Of a DNA stretch of 64,000 bases, positions 34,642-44,250 are shown one piece after another. A program made the position numbers and the translations under genes. Source of the DNA: Hyphomicrobiales bacterium (GTDB taxonomy: Bacteria > Pseudomonadota > Alphaproteobacteria > Rhizobiales > Rhizobiaceae); the NCBI GenBank assembly GCA_900465675.1, contig UBJR01000009.1, positions 310,001 through 374,000 on the forward strand, read 5' to 3'. The notes beneath the pieces were generated by a model, which saw only the letters and a program-made list of their open reading frames with translations, was not told the DNA's origin and did no database searches. How positions within the stretch are numbered: position 1 is the first letter of the stretch; each line of letters begins with the position of its first letter.

Positions 34642-34684
34642 CCCTCATCCTGAGGCGCCCCGCAGGGGCCTCGAAGGACGAGGG
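34642..34684 (-). repeat. Dispersed palindromic repeat, copy 2 of the inverted pair
   Basis: CCCTCATCCTGAGG to CTCGAAGGACGAGGG. Reverse complement equals copy 1 except one base. The pair could fold into a hairpin with 138 bases in its loop, downstream of the beta-xylosidase-like gene (stop 34711), so it may protect or end that mRNA. Confidence 0.75.
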
Positions 34685-34710
34685 CGAGTGGCAGACAGGC
34701 CGACACTCCC

Positions 34711-36324
34711 TCACAACTCCTCGTAATTGAACCAATCGAAATCAGCCATCTTCGCCCTGCCCGACGTGTCGAAGGCAAACACACCGGCAAAGGCACCGGT
34801 AAACGAGCCATGCTCCCCACGCCCGCCCTCGTCGGAAACCACACCGGCATCCAGCTCCGGCCCGATCGGCTGCCAGGCGCCCATCCCTTCCGTCTGCCAG
34901 AAAAATTGCAGCCCGTTCTCGCGGATCTCCATCGACAGCTGCACGCGCCCGTCCGCCGGTAATGCGGCACCGCTTCCGGCAGGAAATGTCATGCGACCAT
35001 TCGGATAGTCGCCATCGCAAGAGAAGATCGTCACACAGCGGCCGAGCTTCTCGTGCAGCGTCACGACGGCAGCGTGGAATTTGTGACGGTTATAGTAGTG
35101 CGTCAGCCCAGCCACCTGCTGATAGGTATCCGGCTGGAACTCGACAACCGTCTCTGCGCGAAAACTATGGTGCTCTTGGCGGCGCGCCACCAGAGCCTGC
35201 TCGAACCACGAGCCGATGCTCTCACGTCCGATCAGCCGGAGATGGCCGGGGCGGTCCGTGAGATTGAAGATGCGCTGCGGCTCCGGCGTGCGCAGCCATT
35301 GGAAATCGGCAGGCAGCTTTCCACCGTCGAAGCTGTATTCGGCGCGAACCGGCTTCTCGGCGAGCGTCGCGCCATTGAGGCCGGGAACCTCGACATCGGG
35401 CACCACGGTGCCGTTCTCGAGATAGAGCCAGCCGTCCTCCTTCCAGACGCATTTCTGCAGCGCCGTTTCACGCCCCAAGGTGCAGCGCCGCTTCGGCGGC
35501 ATCGGCCGGCCGCAGAGATGCGTGTGATAAACCTGACCATCCGGCGTCTCGACATATTGCCCGTGCCCTGCCCGCTGCAGCACCGCGCCCGGCTGGTCCT
35601 TGGAGGTGATCAGATGCATGTTCGGATGCATCTCGTAGGGACCATCGATGTTGCGCGAGCGCGCCATGGTCACCGCATGGTCGTAGCCGGTGCCGCCCTC
35701 GGCAGTCGTCAGATAATAGTAGCCGTTCTTCCTGAAGAGATGCGGTCCCTCGACCAGCCCCAGCGGGCTGCCGGCAAAGATGTTCTTGATCGGACCGACA
35801 AGCTCGCGCGTTTTCGGATCCCATTCCTGCAGCAGGATACCGTCGAAGGCAGGCGATTTCGGCGCCCCGCCATAGCTCTCGGTACGATGGTTCCACTGCA
35901 TGTTGACGAACCATTTGCGGCCATCCTCGTCGTGGAAGAGCGACGGATCGAAGCCCGAAGAATTCACATAAATGGGCTCGGACCATTCGCCCTCAATCGT
36001 CGGCGACGTCACGATGTAATTATGCGCATCCTTGAAATTGCCGTCGAAACGCTTGACGTCGGAATAGACGAGCCAGAACAACCCGTCCGCATAGGAAAGA
36101 CACGGCGCCCAGACGCCGCAGCTGTCGGGGTTGCCGCGCATATCCAGCTGCGACTTGCGCTCCAGCGGACGCTTCACCAGCGTCCAGTTCACCAGATCGC
36201 GCGAATGATGGATCTGCACGCCCGGATACCATTCGAAGGTCGAGGTCGCGATATAGTAATCGTCTCCGACGCGGCAGATCGACGGGTCCGGATTGAAACC
36301 GGGCAGAATGGGGTTGCGGATCAT
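34711..36324 (-). CDS. GH43 beta-xylosidase/arabinosidase-like enzyme
   Basis: 537 residues. N-terminal five-bladed GH43 propeller (about 1-310) and C-terminal beta-sandwich (about 330-537), the architecture of XynB-type intracellular beta-xylosidases. Catalytic residues: general base D13 in GFNPDPSICRVGDDYY, the pKa-modulating Asp in SSGFDPSLFHDEDG, and the general acid Glu in LVEGPHLFRKNGYYYL. No signal peptide, so it acts on imported oligosaccharides. Last gene of the glycoside operon, separated from the aldo-keto reductase by a repeat element. Xylosidase versus arabinofuranosidase specificity is not decided by these motifs. Confidence 0.85.
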   Translation of the reverse strand: MIRNPILPGFNPDPSICRVGDDYYIATSTFEWYPGVQIHHSRDLVNWTLVKRPLERKSQLDMRGNPDSCGVWAPCLSYADGLFWLVYSDVKRFDGNFKDAHNYIVTSPTIEGEWSEPIYVNSSGFDPSLFHDEDGRKWFVNMQWNHRTESYGGAPKSPAFDGILLQEWDPKTRELVGPIKNIFAGSPLGLVEGPHLFRKNGYYYLTTAEGGTGYDHAVTMARSRNIDGPYEMHPNMHLITSKDQPGAVLQRAGHGQYVETPDGQVYHTHLCGRPMPPKRRCTLGRETALQKCVWKEDGWLYLENGTVVPDVEVPGLNGATLAEKPVRAEYSFDGGKLPADFQWLRTPEPQRIFNLTDRPGHLRLIGRESIGSWFEQALVARRQEHHSFRAETVVEFQPDTYQQVAGLTHYYNRHKFHAAVVTLHEKLGRCVTIFSCDGDYPNGRMTFPAGSGAALPADGRVQLSMEIRENGLQFFWQTEGMGAWQPIGPELDAGVVSDEGGRGEHGSFTGAFAGVFAFDTSGRAKMADFDWFNYEEL

Positions 36325-36391
36325 AGCGGCTCCTCCAGAATTTGCGGTACGTACGTCAGTATAATAAGAGGTACGGGCGACGTTTCCCCAA

Positions 36392-36535
36392 CTCCCTCAT
36401 TCCTGTGCTCGTCACAGGAATCCAGCCGGCCCAAGTCCTTGGGCCGGGAAGAGTCTATTCGTCGCGCAGACGCGCGACGGCTGGATCTCTGTGCCATCCC
36501 GTGGGCGCAGCCCTAAGGGCACAGAGATGAGGGAG
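36392..36535. repeat. Mosaic palindromic intergenic repeat (RIME-like)
   Basis: About 144 bp with terminal inverted arms CTCCCTCATTCCTGTG and CACAGAGATGAGGGAG. Inside lie CCGGCCCAAG/CTTGGGCCGG and GTCGCGC/GCGCGAC hairpins, and AATCCAGCC pairs with GGCTGGAT. The form matches my memory of rhizobial mosaic repeats found in many intergenic spaces. It lies inside an operon, between the aldo-keto reductase and the beta-xylosidase-like gene. Confidence 0.75.
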
Positions 36536-36574
36536 CGAGGGATTAGCCCCCAAACTCCCCCAATCGCCCTTACC

Positions 36575-37606
<1,032 letters not shown>

Positions 37607-37628
37607 AATTCTATTCCTTTAAGAAAAT

Positions 37629-37653
37629 CGCGCGGGCAGATTTTGCCCGCGCG
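37629..37653 (-). terminator. Intercistronic hairpin in the glycoside operon
   Basis: CGCGCGGGCA (37629-37638) pairs with TGCCCGCGCG (37644-37653) around a 5-base loop, between the dehydrogenase and the aldo-keto reductase. Followed by AT-rich sequence on the minus strand (GATTTTCTTAAAG). It may act as partial terminator or mRNA stabiliser. Confidence 0.5.
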
Positions 37654-37691
37654 GGACAATAGTCGTTTGAAGCCTTACTTCAAGAGCGGCC

Positions 37692-38825
37692 TTATCGCAG
37701 CAGCGCTTGTGCTTCTTCGATGCCGAGGGCGGCCGGCTGGGTGCAGGTCGTCGTCAGTTCGATGAACCGGCCTTCTTCGCCCGACTTCAGGATCGAGGTC
37801 ATGACATCGACGCCATGCAGCGTGCGATCGAGCGAGCAGCGCGCGTCCCGCCCCTCGATGATCGCCATCGCCATGTCGGCGAGACCAGCCGTGCGGTAGT
37901 TGGCGCGCGGTCCCTGCGGGCTCTCCTGGTTGAAGATGCCGAAGGGATGTTCCCAGCCATCAACCGGCTTGATGGCCTTGTCCTTGCCGCTCGCCTCGAC
38001 GACGCCGCCGAAGAAGTTCGGGTCCGGCACGTAGATCGAGCCCTCGGTGCCGTAGAGCTCCATATTGGCATGACGGTGCGACCAGACATCCCAGCTCGCC
38101 GTCAACGTCACCGTGGCGCCGCTGACGAATTCGAGGATCGCCTGGATCGTCGTCGGGGTCTTCACCGGGATGACTTCGCCATTGCGCGGGGCGCTGGTGA
38201 TGGTGCGGGTTTCCGATGCCATCGAGGTCATGGCGCCGACACGCTTCACCGGCCCGATCAGGTTGATCAGGTTGGCGATGTAGTAAGGGCCGAGATCGAG
38301 GATCGGGCCGCCGCCCGGCAGGAAGAAGAAGTCCGGGTTCGGATGCCACATCTCCATGCCGGGGCTCATGACGTAGCAGGCGCCCGACGTGATGCGGCCG
38401 ACGCCACCTTCATCGATATATTTGCGGGCGAGCTGATGCGCGCCGCCGAGGAAGGTATCCGGTGCGCAACCAACCGACAGGTTCTTCGCCTTGGCGATGC
38501 GGCGCAGTTCCTCGCCCTGCTCCAGGGTCAGGACCAGCGGCTTTTCCGAATAGACGTGCTTGCCGGCTTCGAGGATCGACTTGGAGACCGGGAAATGCGC
38601 GTCGGGGATCGTCAGGTTGACGACGACGTCGATCTCGTCGTTCTTAAGCAGCTCCTCGATCGTCTGCGCCTTGACGCCGTATTCGGCGGCGCGGGCTTCG
38701 GCGGCCTGCATGTTGATGTCGGCGCAGGCAAGGACCTTCAGGCCCTTGAACAGCGGCGACAGCGAGAAGTAGGTGGTGGAGATGTTGCCGCATCCGATGA
38801 TGCCGACGCCAAGTTCCTTGGTCAT
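37692..38825 (-). CDS. Gfo/Idh/MocA family sugar dehydrogenase
   Basis: 377 residues. N-terminal Rossmann fold with GVGIIGCGNISTTYF (GxGxxx), ACADINMQAAEARAAEYG, and the family motif YSEKPLVLTLEQGEEL (EKP). C-terminal alpha/beta domain with GGGPILDLGPYYIANLINLIGPVKRV, whose D..Y/H pattern provides the catalytic residues. Oxidises or epimerises a sugar or inositol-like substrate with NAD(P). The ATG at 38825 has GAGG 6 bases upstream. Coupled with the isomerase gene 8 bp away, a pairing common in catabolism of unusual sugars (inference). Confidence 0.87.
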   Translation of the reverse strand: MTKELGVGIIGCGNISTTYFSLSPLFKGLKVLACADINMQAAEARAAEYGVKAQTIEELLKNDEIDVVVNLTIPDAHFPVSKSILEAGKHVYSEKPLVLTLEQGEELRRIAKAKNLSVGCAPDTFLGGAHQLARKYIDEGGVGRITSGACYVMSPGMEMWHPNPDFFFLPGGGPILDLGPYYIANLINLIGPVKRVGAMTSMASETRTITSAPRNGEVIPVKTPTTIQAILEFVSGATVTLTASWDVWSHRHANMELYGTEGSIYVPDPNFFGGVVEASGKDKAIKPVDGWEHPFGIFNQESPQGPRANYRTAGLADMAMAIIEGRDARCSLDRTLHGVDVMTSILKSGEEGRFIELTTTCTQPAALGIEEAQALLR

Positions 38826-38833
38826 GATAAGCC

Positions 38834-39595
38834 TCAATAGGTCTTGTAGGATGCGATCGAGCGGGTGATCAGGCGGTCGATATCAGCCGGATTGTCATGC
38901 TCGACGACGAAATGCTTTGCCTTGGTGCCCTTGAGAGCAGCGATCAGCTTTGCCCAGGGCAGCGTGCCATGGCCGACATCGGCCCAGCCGTCTTCGTTCT
39001 TGTTCTCGCCTGCAGGCGCGATGTCCTTGACGTGAACCGCCGTGATCCGCGAGCCGAGCTTTTCGATCCAGGCGAAGGGATCGGCGCCGCCACGAACGAC
39101 CCAGGCAATATCGGCTTCCCATGAAATATCCGGCGCGCCTTCGAAGATACGCTCGATCGGCAGCGAGCCGTCGGCGAGCTTGACGAATTCGAAGTCATGG
39201 TTATGCCAGCCGAACTCGTAACCTGCATCCTTGAAGGGCTTCGCCATTTCATGCAGGCGCTTGCCGAATGCCAGCCAGCCGGCACCATCGCTCGGGCGCT
39301 GTTCGGCCGCCAGATGCGGCGCATAGATCGAATCCATGCCGAGCGCCTTTGCGATATTGAGCGACTTCTTGACTTCGCCGTCGAGGAAATCCGGGCTGAA
39401 ATGGCCGGTCGCCATCGTCAGGCCGTTCTTGTCGAGTTCGGCGCGCAGGCTCTTCAGGCCGGCATCGTCGAGATCGGCATAAATGCCGCCGAAGCCTTCG
39501 ACTTCCTGGTAGCCGGCCTTGCCGAGCTTTTCGAAGATCGCCGAATAGGGCTGGAAGTTGCGCGCGCTGTAAAGCTGGAAGCTGAGTTTCGTCAT
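38834..39595 (-). CDS. Sugar phosphate isomerase/epimerase-like TIM-barrel protein
   Basis: 253 residues of the xylose-isomerase-like TIM-barrel superfamily. Characteristic segments are FSFQLYSARNF-like start (KLSFQLYSARNFQ), YQEVEGFGGIYADL, GWHNHDFEF (metal-ligand His/Glu), WEADIAWVVRGGADP, VHVKDIAP (His and Asp ligands) and VGHGTLPWAKLI. Divalent metal binding by E, D, H and E is expected. GAGGAGG upstream of ATG 39595 fixes the start. Likely converts a keto-sugar made by the Gfo/Idh/MocA neighbour, but substrate unknown. Confidence 0.85.
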   Translation of the reverse strand: MTKLSFQLYSARNFQPYSAIFEKLGKAGYQEVEGFGGIYADLDDAGLKSLRAELDKNGLTMATGHFSPDFLDGEVKKSLNIAKALGMDSIYAPHLAAEQRPSDGAGWLAFGKRLHEMAKPFKDAGYEFGWHNHDFEFVKLADGSLPIERIFEGAPDISWEADIAWVVRGGADPFAWIEKLGSRITAVHVKDIAPAGENKNEDGWADVGHGTLPWAKLIAALKGTKAKHFVVEHDNPADIDRLITRSIASYKTY

Positions 39596-39630
39596 AGTAT
39601 CCTCCTCGGGCCTCGTGCCCATCTTTCAAA

Positions 39631-42096
39631 TCATTCTGCCGACTGGCAGGAATGCAGATCATAGAAACGGAAGTCCGGCAGCTTGCCCTTCTCGAGCGGA
39701 TTTGCCGGGGTGAAGGTGATGCGGCGGGTCTCACCGGCCGCCAGATCGAAGGCGTTATCGGAATATTTTCCGTCCTCGTCCGTCTCAATCATCACGAAAA
39801 GCGCCAGTCCCTTCGCGGTGACATTGAGACAGACCGAACCGTCCTCCTCGATATACTCGTGCGTGACCTGCAAGCCGGCGGGCTCGAGCTCCAGAGCCTT
39901 GTAGGTGCCGTGGACATAATGCCCCTCGCCGCCCATGCCATTCGACGCCGTGAAGCGCCAGGCAAGCAGCGTCCCGTCGGGAATGTCGGACAGGTCGATC
40001 GAGGCAGCCGTGACCGCCGCATCCGGCGTGCAGATCGCCTGCACATCCCTGAGATGCTTGCGTTCGCCCTTCATCGTCAGGATCGAGATCGAGAGATCGA
40101 CGCTGACTTCATCGAGCGTATCGTTGACCAGCGAGAAACGGATCGCCTTGCCGTCGTCAGCAGGGATCGCTGCGACCGCCACCGGCTGGAAGAAGCGCTT
40201 GACGAGATAGTGCATCGCCTTCCAGCGGCCGCCGTAATCAAGGCTCGACCACGAGGCGACCGGCCAGGTGTCGTTGAGCTGCCAGTAGATCGTGCCCATG
40301 CAATGCGGCTTCAGCGACCGCCAGTATTCCACCGCCGTCTTGATCGCCAGGCCCTGCTGGATCTGGCTGAGATAGACGAAATTCGGGAAATCCTTCGGGA
40401 AGCGGAAATAGCGGAACATCGTGCCGGCAATCCGCTCGTTGCCGCCGGCATTCTTCTGGTGCAGCTCCATCACCGGCGATGCGACATTCATGTCCTTCGC
40501 GTCCGCATAGGTCTTGATGACAGGCAGCGACGTGTAGGATTGGAAGCCGAATTCCGAGCAGAAGCGCGGCCGCACCGTGCGGTAATTGTCGAACGACTTG
40601 TTCTCGTGCCAGACCGACCAGTAATGCATGTCGCCGGAACCATCGGCATGCCAGGCATCGCCGAAATCGAGATAGCCGGAAGCCGGGCTGGACGGCCACC
40701 ACAGCGCGCCCGGAAGCGCCTTTTTCACCGATTGCTCGATGGTCCGGTTCAGCCGGTCGTAGGAGACGAGGTACCGATCGCGGTCCTTCTTCGATTCGTC
40801 GAACCAGGTGAGCGCGCCCACCAGCTCGTTATCGCCGCACCAGAGCGCAATCGACGGATGCGACGACAGCCGCTTGACCTGATAATCGACCTCGACGGCA
40901 ACGTTATCGAGAAAGTCTTCGGTCGAGGGATAGAGGTTGCAGGCGAACATGAAGTCCTGCCAGACCATCAAGCCCAGCCGGTCGCAGAGATCGTAGAAAT
41001 AATCCTGCTCGTAGAAACCGCCGCCCCAGACGCGGATCATGTTCATGTTGGCGGCTTTCGCCGATTGCAGCAGGTCTTCGGTCTTCTCCGGCGACGACCG
41101 CGAGTAGAGCGCATCGGCCGGGATCCAGTTGGCGCCGCGGCAGAAAATTTCGCGGCCGTTCACCTTGAAAGCAAAGCGGCTACCGGCGGCGTCGGGCGTG
41201 GTGATCAGCTCGATGGTGCGAATGCCAATCTGCTTCGTCACCACGTCCGTCGGCAGATCGACGGTCAGTTCGTAGAGCGCCTGCTCGCCGCTGCCCGCCG
41301 GCCACCAGAGCTTCGGCTTGTCGATCTGGAAGACGTGATTGACGACAGTCTCCCCGCCGCTGACGCCGACATCGAGGCGCACACGCTCGCCATCCAGCGC
41401 AAAATGAACGGGAACGATGCCCGGATTCTTGGAATGGAGCGTCGCCGTGACCAGCACCTCGACACTTCCGTCCAGATTGTGCGTCTGGCGCGTCGTCACC
41501 TGCTCGATGCGTGCCGTCTCCAGCTTCCGCAGCGCGATGGTGCCGTAAAGGCCAAGCGGCGCAATCGCGATGTTCCAGTCCCAACCGAAATGGCACTGCG
41601 GCTTGCGCAGCAGGTTGCCGTTGGCGATCGGCGAATTGCCGGGATGGTACGGAATGTAGAAAGGCTGCTTGCCCTGCCGGTCGGCGCCCTCGGCGATGCT
41701 CGACTTGAAGACGATGCGGATGGTGTTGTCACCGGCCTTCAGCATCGACGAAACATCCGGCCGGTAGCGGCGGAAGCAGTTGTCGGCGGACAGCGCCAGG
41801 AAGCCGTTCACGAAGACCGAGGCCACCGTATCGAGATAATCGATATCCAGATACCAGTCGCCCTCGGTCTCCTTCAGCCTGAAGCTGCGCTCGATCGCCC
41901 ATTCCTGGTGCGCCACCCACTGGATCGTTTCTTCGTTGCGGCCGAAATACGGATCCGGGATGAGCTTGGCGGCATGGAGCGCGGAATGCACATCGCCGGG
42001 GATTGCGATCGTGCTTTTGATTTCGCCATCGGCGGAGGCTAGCTGCCAGCTGCCCGCGAGATCGATGGAGGAACCGTTCTTCGGCAAGGACGTCAT
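39631..42096 (-). CDS. GH2 beta-mannosidase-like enzyme
   Basis: 821 residues, GH2 layout: galactose-binding-like N-terminal domain (DLAGSWQLASADGEIKSTIAIPGDVHSAL), immunoglobulin-like domain, catalytic barrel and two C-terminal sandwiches. The acid/base lies in HPSIALWCGDNELVGALTWF (Glu about 418) and the nucleophile in RPRFCSEFGFQSYTSLP (Glu about 513). The motifs NMNMIRVWGGGFYEQDYFYDLCDRLGLMVWQDFMFACNLYP and QLNDTWPVASWSSLDY are characteristic of beta-mannosidases. No signal peptide. It follows the transporter genes and should act on imported beta-mannosides (inference from family and context). Confidence 0.9.
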   Translation of the reverse strand: MTSLPKNGSSIDLAGSWQLASADGEIKSTIAIPGDVHSALHAAKLIPDPYFGRNEETIQWVAHQEWAIERSFRLKETEGDWYLDIDYLDTVASVFVNGFLALSADNCFRRYRPDVSSMLKAGDNTIRIVFKSSIAEGADRQGKQPFYIPYHPGNSPIANGNLLRKPQCHFGWDWNIAIAPLGLYGTIALRKLETARIEQVTTRQTHNLDGSVEVLVTATLHSKNPGIVPVHFALDGERVRLDVGVSGGETVVNHVFQIDKPKLWWPAGSGEQALYELTVDLPTDVVTKQIGIRTIELITTPDAAGSRFAFKVNGREIFCRGANWIPADALYSRSSPEKTEDLLQSAKAANMNMIRVWGGGFYEQDYFYDLCDRLGLMVWQDFMFACNLYPSTEDFLDNVAVEVDYQVKRLSSHPSIALWCGDNELVGALTWFDESKKDRDRYLVSYDRLNRTIEQSVKKALPGALWWPSSPASGYLDFGDAWHADGSGDMHYWSVWHENKSFDNYRTVRPRFCSEFGFQSYTSLPVIKTYADAKDMNVASPVMELHQKNAGGNERIAGTMFRYFRFPKDFPNFVYLSQIQQGLAIKTAVEYWRSLKPHCMGTIYWQLNDTWPVASWSSLDYGGRWKAMHYLVKRFFQPVAVAAIPADDGKAIRFSLVNDTLDEVSVDLSISILTMKGERKHLRDVQAICTPDAAVTAASIDLSDIPDGTLLAWRFTASNGMGGEGHYVHGTYKALELEPAGLQVTHEYIEEDGSVCLNVTAKGLALFVMIETDEDGKYSDNAFDLAAGETRRITFTPANPLEKGKLPDFRFYDLHSCQSAE

Positions 42097-42217
42097 GATA
42101 GTACCCGATCAGGCCGCCTTGGGGGATGCCGGACGAACCGGACCGCGGCCGAATTTGGACGGCCGGAGGGCCGCTATTGAAGATCAGGCGGAGCCATCGC
42201 CCCGCCTGTATTGCGAT

Positions 42218-43303
42218 TTAGATACGGTCTTCGCTGGCAGCGTCAAACAGCGATGCAAGCGACATATCGAAGCTGAGCTTGACCGGCGTGCCCGGGGCAA
42301 AGCGGCGTGAACCGGCAATGCGCACGGACATCGTATGCCCGGCATGTTTCAGCCACAGCAGGTTGTCGGCGCCCATCGGCTCCTCGATATCGACCGTCGC
42401 CTCATGCACCTCGGCGCCGATATTCTCGTTCACCTTGATATGCTCGGGTCGAACGCCGAGAACCACCTTGCGGCCAGGCTGCAGCGACTGCTCGGTCTGA
42501 TAGCCGTCGAGCGAGAAGGTCACGCCGTTGGAGACGAAGGCCGTCTTGCCACCGGCATTTGTGAGCTCGCCGTGCAGGAAATTCATCGACGGCGAGCCGA
42601 TGAAGCCCGCGACGAAGAGATTGCGCGGCTTGTTGTAGATCGTCGTCGGATCGGCGAGCTGCTGGATGATGCCGCTCTTCATGATGGCGATACGATCGGC
42701 GAGTGTCAGCGCCTCGATCTGGTCATGGGTGACGTAGATCATCGTGTTCTTCAGCGACTGGTGCAGACGCTTGATCTCGACGCGCAGTTCCGAACGGAGT
42801 TTCGCATCGAGGTTCGACAACGGTTCGTCGAAGAGGAAGACATCGACATCACGCACCAGCGCACGGCCGATCGCCACGCGCTGACGCTGGCCGCCGGAAA
42901 GCTCGGCCGGCTTGCGCTTCAAAAGTGGCTGGATCTGCAGGATTTCGGAAGCGCGGGCGACACGCTTGTCGATCTCGGCCTGCGGGATCTTTGCGACCTT
43001 CAGGCCGAACGACAGGTTCTTCTCGACCGTCATCTGCGGATAGAGCGCGTAGGACTGGAACACCATGCCGATGCCGCGGTCCTTGGGCTCTTCCCAGGTG
43101 ACGTTCTTGCCCTTGATGTAGATCTGCCCTTCGGACGCGTCGAGCAGACCGGCGATGCAGTTCAACAGCGTGGACTTGCCGCAGCCGGACGAGCCGAGCA
43201 GAACCAGGAACTCGCCGTCGTTGATATCGAGGTTCAGGTCCTTGAGGACGCTGACGGCACCGAAATTCAGCGACAGATCTTTGATGGAAACGCTTGTGTT
43301 CAT
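42218..43303 (-). CDS. Sugar ABC importer ATPase (UgpC/MalK type)
   Basis: 361 residues. Walker A GSSGCGKST (about 36), Q-loop GMVFQSYALYPQMTV, signature LSGGQRQRVAIGRALVRD, Walker B VFLFDEPLSNLD, and VTHDQIEAL. The C-terminal TOBE/MalK-like region (about 240-361) includes FIGSPSMNFLHGEL and VRPEHIKV. Energises the two permeases encoded upstream, for carbohydrate uptake. ATG 43303 has AAAGG 6 bases upstream; it starts 2 bases after the stop of the second permease. Confidence 0.92.
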   Translation of the reverse strand: MNTSVSIKDLSLNFGAVSVLKDLNLDINDGEFLVLLGSSGCGKSTLLNCIAGLLDASEGQIYIKGKNVTWEEPKDRGIGMVFQSYALYPQMTVEKNLSFGLKVAKIPQAEIDKRVARASEILQIQPLLKRKPAELSGGQRQRVAIGRALVRDVDVFLFDEPLSNLDAKLRSELRVEIKRLHQSLKNTMIYVTHDQIEALTLADRIAIMKSGIIQQLADPTTIYNKPRNLFVAGFIGSPSMNFLHGELTNAGGKTAFVSNGVTFSLDGYQTEQSLQPGRKVVLGVRPEHIKVNENIGAEVHEATVDIEEPMGADNLLWLKHAGHTMSVRIAGSRRFAPGTPVKLSFDMSLASLFDAASEDRI

Positions 43304-43305
43304 GA

Positions 43306-44250
43306 TCAACCTTTCACTGCGCCGGCGGCGATACCGCGGACGAAGAGACGCCCGGACACGAAGTAGACGATAAGCGGCACCAGACCCGTCAGGATCGTTG
43401 CGGCCATGTTGACGTTGTATTCCTTCACACCCTGGACGGAATTGACGATGTTGTTCAGCTGAACCGTCATCGGATAGGTGTCAGGACGGGTGAAGACGAC
43501 GCCGAAGAGGAAGTCGTTCCAGATGCCGGTGACCTGCAGGATCATCGCCACGACGAAGATCGGCAGCGACATCGGCACCATGATGCGCAGGAAGATCTGC
43601 CAGAAGCCCGCGCCATCGACACGCGCCGCCTTGAAGAGTTCCTGCGGCAGCGACACGAAGTAGTTGCGGAACAGCAGCGTCAGGATCGGCATGCCGAAGA
43701 TCGAATGGACGATGACGAGGCCCGTCAGGCTGCCATAGAGGCCGATTTCGCGCAGCACGATAACGATCGGGTAGATCATCACCTGATAGGGGATGAAGGC
43801 ACCGATGATCAGGATCGAGAAGAACAGTTCCGATCCCTTGAAGCGCCAGTTGGCGAGCGCATAACCGTTGACCGAGGCAATGGCGATCGAGATCACCACC
43901 GACGGAACGGTGATGCGCACCGAGTTCCAGAAGCCGCGCGAAAGGCCGTCGCAGTTCAGACCCGTGCAGGCCTCCGCCCAGGCCTTCACCCAGGGTTCGA
44001 AGGTGATCTCCATCGGCGGCGAGAAGATGTTGCCCATACGGATCTCGGGCATCCCCTTCAGCGAGGTGACGACCATCACATAGAGCGGCAGCAGGTAATA
44101 GAGAGCTGCGATCGTCAGCGTGCCGTAGAGCATGATGTTGCGGCCCGACAGCATCGGCTTCGGCCGCGGCCCACTCGGCCCGGCGCCGAGCTTCGGCTTG
44201 ATGGCGTCTATGCCGGCAGCAGTGGTGTTGAGGGTTCCTGTATCAGCCAC
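43306..44250 (-). CDS. Sugar ABC importer permease (MalG/AglG-like)
   Basis: 314 residues, six TM helices and the cytoplasmic EAA loop EIGLYGSLTGLVIVHSIFGMPILTLLFRNYFVSLPQELFKAARVDGAGFWQIFLRIMVPMS. The second membrane subunit of a carbohydrate transporter, CUT1 family. GTG start at 44250, with GGAGGG 7 bases upstream, overlaps the preceding permease by 8 nt; a GTG at 44265 is possible but worse placed. Similar to AglG of the alpha-glucoside importer, though the co-encoded enzymes suggest beta-mannosides or xylosides. Confidence 0.9.
   Translation of the reverse strand: MADTGTLNTTAAGIDAIKPKLGAGPSGPRPKPMLSGRNIMLYGTLTIAALYYLLPLYVMVVTSLKGMPEIRMGNIFSPPMEITFEPWVKAWAEACTGLNCDGLSRGFWNSVRITVPSVVISIAIASVNGYALANWRFKGSELFFSILIIGAFIPYQVMIYPIVIVLREIGLYGSLTGLVIVHSIFGMPILTLLFRNYFVSLPQELFKAARVDGAGFWQIFLRIMVPMSLPIFVVAMILQVTGIWNDFLFGVVFTRPDTYPMTVQLNNIVNSVQGVKEYNVNMAATILTGLVPLIVYFVSGRLFVRGIAAGAVKG

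Noticed and set aside
35053..36516. 487-residue ORF antisense to the GH43 gene
   Set aside because: Shadow frame. The opposite strand has the full GH43 catalytic set, and this ORF runs through an intergenic repeat.
39652..42042. 796-residue ORF antisense to the GH2 gene
   Set aside because: It is the open complementary frame common in GC-rich coding DNA. The minus strand encodes a complete GH2 enzyme with both catalytic Glu.
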